Translations under genes and position numbers: made by a program
NCBI GenBank assembly: GCA_002085265.1
Contig: NATI01000082.1
Location: 1 to 5,217 of the forward strand
Direction: 5' to 3'
Source of the DNA: Candidatus Omnitrophica bacterium 4484_49
GTDB taxonomy: Bacteria > Omnitrophota > Gorgyraeia > Kaelpiales > Kaelpiaceae
Length of the DNA stretch: 5,217 bases
In this document: one piece after another, positions 1 through 5,217 of the stretch
Numbering within the stretch: position 1 is the stretch's first letter
Layout of the letters: every line of letters begins with the position of its first letter
Notes under the pieces: generated by a model
The model's database searches: none
Seen by the model: the letters and a program-made list of their open reading frames with translations, nothing else
What the model was told of the DNA's origin: nothing

Positions 1-104
1 TACATTCACTCCATGTAAGATGATCTGGAAGATTCGGTATGTCCAGACATTATACCCCCCCACCATGAAATTTAAATTATAACTTAACATCCATAACGGA
101 CGAA
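1..104. repeat. Direct repeat, copy 1 (at the window edge)
   Basis: Every base matches 1922-2025, including a run of seven C at 55-61. Identity stops abruptly after position 104 (next base g here, a in the other copy). The left limit is unknown because the window ends. On the minus strand it encodes the region from the RPLW motif into the second membrane helices of the TMTC-like proteins. Confidence 0.97.
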
Positions 105-297
105 GCATGATTGGACCCGAAGGAAGAGGAGATATTTTCCCTTGGAAATAAATAGGCAAATATCTTAAACTGGTGATGTAAACGTTATCTATAATCACCC
201 TCCCATCATCCAGAACCCAGTGATTATTTAAGGAATTAAAGTAAACCAGAAGGGAGAATAAAATGGCTACAATACTCATCACTAAATTACTTCTCAT
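1..297 (-). CDS. N-terminus of a third TMTC-like GT-C glycosyltransferase, cut by the window edge
   Basis: The frame starts at ATG 297-295 and stays open to the window edge, giving 99 residues. It holds a first hydrophobic helix (about 5-20) and the loop-1 motif NNHWVLDDGRVIIDN (24-38), whose D30 and D31 are the expected GT-C acidic pair. A loop with YLPIYFQGKISPLPSGP (46-62) and the LRPLW motif (65-69) follow, then the start of the next membrane part. Residues from about 66 onward lie in the 104-base repeat and are identical to the gene at 2011-287. If identity continues past the edge, the full protein has 643 residues and ends in about seven TPRs. The ATG overlaps the preceding stop by 11 bases (ATGAGAAGTAA) and follows a purine-rich GAAGAGAGAG. 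An alternative ATG at residue 7 would remove the overlap. It appears intact as far as it can be read. Confidence 0.8.
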   Translation of the reverse strand, partial: MRSNLVMSIVAILFSLLVYFNSLNNHWVLDDGRVIIDNVYITSLRYLPIYFQGKISPLPSGPIMLRPLWMLSYNLNFMVGGYNVWTYRIFQIILHGVNV

Positions 298-2011
298 CTC
301 TCTCTTCTATAAAAAACTTCCTCACATTCTCTGGTATAACTAAACCCAATTTTTCAGCTTTCTCAAAACATCTGGAAGCTTCTTTATGATTCCCTTTAAT
401 TAAATAAAATAAAGCCAAGTTATACCATCCCTTCGCCAACCGTGGAGAAATTGCTATCGCCTTCTGTAAATAGAACTCAGCAAGATCATATCCAATCTTA
501 GCATAAAAAGTTCCCAAATAGAAATTGGTTAGACTCTCTTCAGGAGCAATTTTTATTGCCTTTTTATAACTCAAAACTGCCTCTTCAAATTTTCCCTCCT
601 TCTCATAAATCATCCCCAGATATACATATGGCTCCCATGTATAAGGATATAGTTCTATAAATCTTTCAAAATATTTTTTCGCCTTTCCTAACTCATTCTT
701 CTTCAAATAAAAAGACCCAAGAGCAAAAATCGTCTCTAAATTAAAGGAGTTATATTTCAAACTTTTCAAATAATAATCCTCTGCTTTTTTATACTCATGT
801 TTCAAAGCATAGATCAAACCTAAATATCTGAGGATAACAGAATCAGCAGGAAACACCTTTTCTATATCTAATAGTATCTGGCAAGCTTTTTCTATCTTTT
901 TCTCCTGGATGTAAATATCCGCAATATTTACTTCAATCAACGGTAGCCATTCTATCCGATTACACTTATCTAAACTGGCATATAGATACTTCTTAGCTAA
1001 ATCGTATTCTCTATTTCTCATATAATATAGACCTAAAGAAAGTAGGGGATGAAACGATTCCGGGTTTTTCTGGAAGGCATCAAGCCAAACCGTCTTCTCA
1101 CTTTCCCATACTCTGTTCCTGCAGTATGTAATACAACTAAAAATAGTAATTACCCCAACGGAGATAAATACTATCTTCCTAAAAGATATCCTATATACCA
1201 TACTGAAGACCGCAATCCATATCCCTATTTCCGCAAGGTAAAAATGATGCTCCATGGCAGGAAAATTAAGTTTTACAAAACATTTGGGGAGTAAAAAACT
1301 AATAAAAAATGCAATCCCTATCATAAACCTCTTGTCTCTGTAAAAAGCCATTATTACTCCAATAATCACTGCCACTATAACCAATCCTGCCCAGTATCCA
1401 CCTCCATTTACCTCATGCACTATACACAGAGATTTGGGGAAGAAAAACAACTTCAAATATAATAACCCCACCTTTAACTGACTGACTATATTCTGAATTA
1501 GATTATCAGGAAAATATTCTCCTAAATTCCCTGAAAATAAAATCCACCAGTAGAAAATTATACCTGTAGTTATAAACAAGTATGGCAAATAAACCTTAAT
1601 TTTTTCCCTAATTTCACCTTTGATTGCAAGATAAATTAATAAAAATATCGGCAGACCTACAGCAAATTCTTTACTCAAGTATGCCAATAATAAACACATA
1701 TACGACCACACCAGAAATTTCCTCTTCCCACTCTCCTCCCATTTCAGAAAAAGCACCACCACCAAAAGTATGAATAATGTCACCATGAGGTCAGAACGAG
1801 CACTGAGATAATTAACCGCTTCAGTATTCACTGGATGAACTGCAAACATAACACTAAATAAATACCTTAATCCCCGGTGAGCCTCAGGGAAAAGAAGAGA
1901 AAATAATAAATATAATAAAAATACATTCACTCCATGTAAGATGATCTGGAAGATTCGGTATGTCCAGACATTATACCCCCCCACCATGAAATTTAAATTA
2001 TAACTTAACAT
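287..2011 (-). CDS. TMTC-like GT-C glycosyltransferase with about seven TPRs, 5' end lost by frameshift (body of a broken gene)
   Basis: The 574 residues begin inside the membrane domain. The family's first helix and Asp-Asp loop are missing and lie in another frame at 2145-2005. Visible landmarks are AVHPVNTEAVNYLSARSDLM (57-76, the HPxNxEAV...R(S/A)D motif), LSKEFAVG (112-119) and AMEHHFYLAEIG (252-263), where the usual Arg of the family's ER/EHR motif is His. A pre-TPR motif follows at 298-320 (NRVWESEKTVW...NPESF). About seven TPRs fill 322-556, at roughly 322-351, 357-388, 391-422, 425-456, 459-490, 493-523 and 527-556; the fifth is nearly consensus. An intact homologue would transfer sugar from a lipid donor outside the membrane, with the TPRs binding partners. 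Alone the body lacks the presumed catalytic acidic pair and is probably inactive, unless it is made by reinitiation and pairs with the fragment. Joined to the start at 297-105 it gives one uninterrupted 643-residue frame. The TAA stop overlaps the next start by 11 bases. Confidence 0.8.
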   Translation of the reverse strand: MLSYNLNFMVGGYNVWTYRIFQIILHGVNVFLLYLLFSLLFPEAHRGLRYLFSVMFAVHPVNTEAVNYLSARSDLMVTLFILLVVVLFLKWEESGKRKFLVWSYMCLLLAYLSKEFAVGLPIFLLIYLAIKGEIREKIKVYLPYLFITTGIIFYWWILFSGNLGEYFPDNLIQNIVSQLKVGLLYLKLFFFPKSLCIVHEVNGGGYWAGLVIVAVIIGVIMAFYRDKRFMIGIAFFISFLLPKCFVKLNFPAMEHHFYLAEIGIWIAVFSMVYRISFRKIVFISVGVITIFSCITYCRNRVWESEKTVWLDAFQKNPESFHPLLSLGLYYMRNREYDLAKKYLYASLDKCNRIEWLPLIEVNIADIYIQEKKIEKACQILLDIEKVFPADSVILRYLGLIYALKHEYKKAEDYYLKSLKYNSFNLETIFALGSFYLKKNELGKAKKYFERFIELYPYTWEPYVYLGMIYEKEGKFEEAVLSYKKAIKIAPEESLTNFYLGTFYAKIGYDLAEFYLQKAIAISPRLAKGWYNLALFYLIKGNHKEASRCFEKAEKLGLVIPENVRKFFIEERDEK

Positions 2012-2025
2012 CCATAACGGACGAA
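1922..2025. repeat. Direct repeat, copy 2 (at the 5' end of the broken gene's body)
   Basis: It is identical to 1-104 at an offset of 1921 bases. The seven-C run is at 1976-1982. Its right end (2025/2026) is exactly where homology between the two TMTC-like 5' regions breaks and the frame is lost. It contains the ATG (2011-2009) from which the 574-residue body can be read. Confidence 0.97.
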
Positions 2026-2145
2026 ATTAAATATAACTTTCCCATCATCCAAAACAAGAGGATTTTCAAAAGAACGGAAATAAATTATAAAAGAGATGAA
2101 TATCAAACTTACGAAAATAAGCCACTGATTATTTGGGTCTTTCAA
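2005..2145 (-). pseudogene. N-terminal fragment of the broken second TMTC-like gene
   Basis: From a TTG at 2145-2143 this frame encodes 46 residues: a short polar start, one hydrophobic helix (about 9-23) and the loop-1 motif PLVLDDGKVIFN (29-40). It then runs into FVRYGC and a TAA stop. The first 40 residues match the start of the gene at 1-297, where 11 of 20 aligned residues around YF-S--N--VLDDG-VI are the same. They carry the Asp-Asp pair expected in loop 1 (D33, D34). At 2026/2025 the homology jumps into the 104-base repeat, with 82 bases fewer than the intact copy between the DDG codons and the repeat. This shifts the frame by one and separates the fragment from its body at 2011-287. 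The TTG start is inferred, because no ATG exists in this frame. It would overlap the preceding gene by 17 bases and has only a weak purine-rich stretch upstream. Confidence 0.75.
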
Positions 2146-3589
2146 TGTTCTTCAGAAACTCAAGATTAAATCTCAATTCTTTATTGTGAGGAGAGAGTTT
2201 CAGCCCTTGTTGGAAATAAAATCTCGCCTTGTCATAAATACCTAAACGCATGTAAATTACTCCCAGATTGTTCAAAATCTCAGGTTTAAATACATAGGTA
2301 TAGTAATAAGGTATGTCTTGAAGGGCAAAAGTATAGTGGTATACCGCCTGGGGGTAATCTCCTTCTTCCATATAAAGGTAACCGAGCATGGTGTGGGCTT
2401 CCCGGGAGAACTTGGAAACCTTCAGTGCCTGCTGAAAAAGCAGAAAGTCATTTTTAAAACACCTTTGATAATTCAGGTTAATTATAGAAAACACAGGAAG
2501 TGCCAGAATTACTATTTTCCTAACCCAACTTTTTTTATCCATCACATAAGCTAAAAATATAATCACTCCTATCTCGGGCACATAAAAGAACCTCTCCGCC
2601 CAGAAATGTAAAGCGGGTATGAGGTTGGATATTGGAATATAGAAACTTAAAACCCAGCCCAAAGCCAGTGCAGGAATTATTTTTTTAGAAGACATAAATT
2701 TTAAAAAAGCCAGGATGAATAAACACACTACTACCAGTGATACCAAAACCAGGGGGTGAAATATAGAATTATATCTGGGGAAAGCGTCACTGATACTGAG
2801 ATTATAGGGGAGGAAACTTTTTAACAAATAGCTGAAAAAACCAACACATGATGACAGCAGAGTAGAGTAAGGAGAACCCCACAATAGTGGAATCCGGGTA
2901 CCAATTCTTCCCAGGATCAGACATCTCCCCAAAAGATATAAGACCGTTATCCCCACATAGGGAAAAATATATTTTTTGGATTTCTGTTTCCAATATATCC
3001 ACAACCACATCAAAGGCAAAAAACCTATTGCTATCTCTTTGGTCAATAAAGCCAGAAGATATCCCAGAAGAGAAAACAGATACCATCTTTTTTTATTCCC
3101 AATCTCAAATTTCAGGAAAGAAAAAAATGACAGGAGAATAAAAAAAGCAGACAAGATATCCGCCCGTGCCACCAGACACGCTACAGATGAAACATTTAAA
3201 GGAAGAATTGCATACAAAACACATGATAGGAGAACTGCAATCCTTTCTATACCCAGGAGATTTAAAATTGAATACAGTAATATGAGATTTAAAACCTGAA
3301 GTATTAAATTTGTAAAATGGAATCCTCTGGGATTTAAACCATAAATAAAATAATCAATAGTATAAGAAATTTTAAACAGAGGACGATAGTAATTTCCTTT
3401 ACCTTGAGTAACGAGAAGGGGCCTTATAAAAGCATTTTTAAGTTCGGTAACATTCTTTATAATACATTCTCCCCTTTCAATCTGAGAATGGTCAAGCCAT
3501 ACGAAACCAGAATTAAGCGTTCCCATGTAAATGCCGAATGTAATTGCAATGATCAGGAGTAAGTCTATTAAATTTTTACTGTTACTCAT
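2129..3589 (-). CDS. TMTC-like GT-C glycosyltransferase with short TPR domain
   Basis: This 486-residue protein has a membrane domain (about 1-370) and a soluble C-terminus (about 375-486). The layout matches bacterial TPR proteins related to eukaryotic TMTC O-mannosyltransferases. Landmarks are FVWLDHSQIE (29-38) in the first outer loop, YYRPLF (67-72), GFHFTNL (89-95), VARADIL (140-146), LTKEIA (182-187) and AERFFYVP (331-338). Two TPRs are readable at about 396-428 and 436-469, the second in near-consensus form (NNLGVIYMRLGIYDKARFYF). Two positions depart from the family pattern: the usual Asp-Asp pair of loop 1 is Leu32-Asp33, and the usual HPxNxE is LPLNVSS (129-135). It may therefore have altered or lost activity, or belong to a subfamily using one acidic residue. 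The ATG sits in the 8-base overlap ATGAGTAA with the gene before, without a clear Shine-Dalgarno site, which suggests coupled translation. The TAA stop lies inside the start of the next (broken) gene. The substrate is unknown. Confidence 0.85.
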   Translation of the reverse strand: MSNSKNLIDLLLIIAITFGIYMGTLNSGFVWLDHSQIERGECIIKNVTELKNAFIRPLLVTQGKGNYYRPLFKISYTIDYFIYGLNPRGFHFTNLILQVLNLILLYSILNLLGIERIAVLLSCVLYAILPLNVSSVACLVARADILSAFFILLSFFSFLKFEIGNKKRWYLFSLLGYLLALLTKEIAIGFLPLMWLWIYWKQKSKKYIFPYVGITVLYLLGRCLILGRIGTRIPLLWGSPYSTLLSSCVGFFSYLLKSFLPYNLSISDAFPRYNSIFHPLVLVSLVVVCLFILAFLKFMSSKKIIPALALGWVLSFYIPISNLIPALHFWAERFFYVPEIGVIIFLAYVMDKKSWVRKIVILALPVFSIINLNYQRCFKNDFLLFQQALKVSKFSREAHTMLGYLYMEEGDYPQAVYHYTFALQDIPYYYTYVFKPEILNNLGVIYMRLGIYDKARFYFQQGLKLSPHNKELRFNLEFLKNIERPK

Positions 3590-5048
3590 AACTTAATCGA
3601 TAAAGATAACAATCCCCAATTTTTTTTACCAGTTGGAAATATCTGTAATAAAGTTTTACGACAGGGGCTAAATTTTTATAATCGAAAGGGAAATTTCTAT
3701 CAATGATAACAAACTCCACTCCCCGTGAGCGTAAAAAGTTAAATATCACCCAAGGGGCAGAGATGTAAGGGGCTTCGGTACACAATTTACCTGTTATTAA
3801 ACATACATTGGGAGGCTTAGGAGCCACTATTAACACATCGCTCCGCTCGATGTGATGTTTAATCCATTCCAGCATCTGGAAGTAATCCGCCTGAGGGGAG
3901 TTGGTAAAAATATCAACTCGCTTCTCCCAGGAAATTAATCCTATACAATCAAATATGTTCACCCCCATCAACAACACAAAAATCAGATTGTAAAATTTCC
4001 TTTTCAAAAGATATCTCCCCAACCATACAAGATAAAAACAGGAAAGAAAACCCAGAGGAAAAACAAATCTTGTATCTCTCCACCACCACAAAGGGAGTAG
4101 AAAAATATAACTTATGAAGTAGTACTCCTTTACACTCAATCCCTTCTTCCGAACCCACAAAACAAAACCAGAGATTATCGCCAAGTTAAACATAATATTT
4201 AAAATATATCCTCTACGGAGATAAGGCAACACAGGGTAAGAGAGATTAAATAAATAAAATTTGAAATTTTTTGCCCAGCGGAAAAAAAGGTCAAAGAAGC
4301 CAATTGTCCCTTTAGAAATGTCATAGGGATCCTTAAGAAATAACCCTTTAAAGATATTGTGATATTCTCCCAGAGTGGAGAGCAACTGCATCCAGATATA
4401 TAACAGACAGAGATAAAACATAAGAAAAAAAAGGGCTTTTCTTAAATTTTTCCTGGTAAATATCAAATATAGAAACACTGCGATTATCACGGAAATTCCT
4501 ATATAGCGAGTTAAAGTTAAAATTATAGAACAGAAAAAAAAGATAATTTCTCGCACAGTTAATATTTGCCGCTCGTCCAGAAATTTTTCGGCTAATAGCA
4601 GACACAGAATGGAAAAAAATAAGTAGGGGACTTCACTCAATATGAATGTGGCGTAGTATAGAAACATAGGACTCACTCCAAATAATAAGGCAGATTTTAA
4701 ACCTGAGTCTTTATCTTCCCGGGCTATAAAAAAATATATCAACCATATACTTAAAACAGCCATAGTTGCAAACACCCACCGCATGTAGATGTAATTAACC
4801 CCCCAAATTTTAACAATCGGAACCAGCACCAAAGGCACAGTTATGTGGTAAAAATATAACACCTTTCCTCCCAGGGCGTTAATAAAATTGGAACCCTCTC
4901 CCGTGGCAAGTGTTCTGGCTATTAACACATATTTAGCTGAATCTCCACCCCAGTGTCCCAGGTTATTTTCTATCAGAAAGGAACAACTTACAAAGAAGAT
5001 AGCAGTAAATAAAATCAGAAGTGCATATCTGTTTTTATTTTCATTCAC
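3582..5048 (-). CDS. GT-C membrane glycosyltransferase, ArnT/PMT-like
   Basis: This complete 488-residue polytopic membrane protein has roughly ten to eleven hydrophobic segments (first at about 8-26, last at about 352-370). The first extracytoplasmic loop holds GHWGGDSAKY (31-40). Its acidic residue D36 is in the place of the catalytic Asp/Glu of GT-C enzymes, followed by the usual ARTLATGEG stretch. Further family-like motifs are SEVPY (138-142), LTRYIG (179-184) and RDTRFVFP (324-331). After the last helix a soluble part (about 380-488) resembles the C-terminal domain of PMT_2/ArnT-like proteins. Such enzymes transfer a sugar from a polyprenyl-phosphate carrier to lipid, glycan or protein outside the membrane; acceptor and sugar are unknown here. 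The start is GTG, inside the 8-base overlap GTGAATGA with the upstream gene, and no in-frame ATG occurs until residue 89. An AAGGA lies only two bases before the GTG, so translational coupling is likely. The gene overlaps the next one by 8 bases. Confidence 0.88.
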   Translation of the reverse strand: MNENKNRYALLILFTAIFFVSCSFLIENNLGHWGGDSAKYVLIARTLATGEGSNFINALGGKVLYFYHITVPLVLVPIVKIWGVNYIYMRWVFATMAVLSIWLIYFFIAREDKDSGLKSALLFGVSPMFLYYATFILSEVPYLFFSILCLLLAEKFLDERQILTVREIIFFFCSIILTLTRYIGISVIIAVFLYLIFTRKNLRKALFFLMFYLCLLYIWMQLLSTLGEYHNIFKGLFLKDPYDISKGTIGFFDLFFRWAKNFKFYLFNLSYPVLPYLRRGYILNIMFNLAIISGFVLWVRKKGLSVKEYYFISYIFLLPLWWWRDTRFVFPLGFLSCFYLVWLGRYLLKRKFYNLIFVLLMGVNIFDCIGLISWEKRVDIFTNSPQADYFQMLEWIKHHIERSDVLIVAPKPPNVCLITGKLCTEAPYISAPWVIFNFLRSRGVEFVIIDRNFPFDYKNLAPVVKLYYRYFQLVKKIGDCYLYRLSYE

Positions 5049-5217
5049 TTTCCTTAATATACAACTGGGCTATCTGTTCTGCAATTAGAGACAGCATAAA
5101 TATTAACACAGAGGTGGTGAAAAGTAAAAGGCTCATATTGGTAAATCTGTGAAAAGCAGAGAAAGTATAAATGTAATAGAGTAAACCCGTAATAAAAAAG
5201 AAAAAAGAAATTGGCAA
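5041..5217 (-). CDS. C-terminal end of a family-2 glycosyltransferase (polyprenyl-phosphate sugar synthase-like), partial
   Basis: An open frame enters from the right window edge and encodes 58 residues before a TGA stop. It has two hydrophobic segments (about residues 2-19 and 29-47 of the fragment) joined by a short polar loop containing FHRFTN. It ends in a short charged tail, with LIAEQIAQLY just after the second segment. A two-helix membrane hairpin followed by an xxAExxAxL-type tail is common in GT2 enzymes related to dolichyl/polyprenyl-phosphate mannose or glucose synthases. These move a sugar from a nucleotide donor to a lipid phosphate on the cytoplasmic face. The catalytic GT-A domain is outside the window, so the family call rests on the tail and on the GT-C genes directly downstream, which commonly use such lipid donors. 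The stop overlaps the next gene's GTG start by 8 bases. It could instead be some other two-helix membrane protein. Confidence 0.6.
   Translation of the reverse strand: MPISFFFFITGLLYYIYTFSAFHRFTNMSLLLFTTSVLIFMLSLIAEQIAQLYIKESE

Noticed and set aside
200..230. Similarity of AAATAATCACTGG here to AAATAATCAGTGG near 2118-2130
   Set aside because: The match is 13 bases or fewer, falls at non-equivalent places in the two genes, and is likely chance in AT-rich DNA.
1049..1294. 81-residue open frame on the plus strand
   Set aside because: It lies wholly within the TPR and membrane coding region of the minus-strand gene, has no family features, and the minus-strand frame explains this DNA.
1..2025. 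Insertion sequence or transposon as cause of the direct repeat
   Set aside because: The repeat lies within coding sequence of homologous genes. No transposase, inverted ends or short target-site duplications are visible.
2120..2136. GTG start just after the 486-residue gene's stop (AATCAGTGGC)
   Set aside because: That frame is not the one showing homology to the third gene's N-terminus and it meets a stop after about 20 codons. The paralogue-like frame reads Asn-Gln-Trp-Leu across it.
2318..2554. 78-residue plus-strand open frame
   Set aside because: It is antisense to the TPR part of the 486-residue gene and has no supporting features.
2802..3299. Several overlapping open frames of 84-107 residues on both strands
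   Set aside because: They are all inside the 486-residue TMTC-like gene, which has clear motifs and membrane helices. The shadow frames have no recognisable pattern or ribosome site.
3949..4605. Two minus-strand frames of 69 and 85 residues in another phase
   Set aside because: They are shadows of the 488-residue GT-C gene, which is continuous and carries family motifs through this stretch.

Overview
The window looks like bacterial, AT-rich DNA packed with coding sequence. Every supportable gene lies on the minus strand, so the transcript runs from position 5217 down to 1. Successive genes overlap by 8, 8, 17 and 11 bases, and no promoter, terminator or RNA gene is visible. This is therefore an internal piece of an operon. 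The many GT-C and TPR membrane glycosyltransferases together with low G+C resemble uncultured groups such as Omnitrophota or WOR-3-like bacteria. That is a weak impression and not a classification.

In transcription order the layout is as follows. (1) 5217-5041 is the last 58 residues of a probable family-2 glycosyltransferase of the polyprenyl-phosphate sugar synthase type, with a C-terminal membrane hairpin. (2) 5048-3582 is a complete 488-residue ArnT/PMT-like GT-C glycosyltransferase. (3) 3589-2129 is a complete 486-residue TMTC-like protein, a GT-C membrane domain followed by about two TPRs. (4) 2145-287 is a second TMTC-like gene with about seven TPRs, and it is broken near its start. 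A 46-residue N-terminal fragment (2145-2005) runs out of frame into a 574-residue body (2011-287). (5) 297-1 is the start of a third TMTC-like gene, cut by the window edge.

The most notable feature is a perfect 104-base direct repeat, 1-104 and 1922-2025. The third gene's N-terminus, joined through this repeat to the second gene's body, gives an exact in-frame gene of 643 residues. The repeat period (1921 bases) equals that gene's length (1932) minus its 11-base overlap with the next copy. The window thus holds either a real head-to-tail duplication of one gene, whose first copy was damaged by recombination with a diverged paralogue, or an assembly loop at a contig end that imitates one.

As a working model, the family-2 enzyme would load a sugar onto a polyprenyl phosphate, and the GT-C proteins would use such lipid-linked sugars outside the membrane. 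The TPR domains could hold protein or glycan partners. Substrates cannot be read from the sequence.
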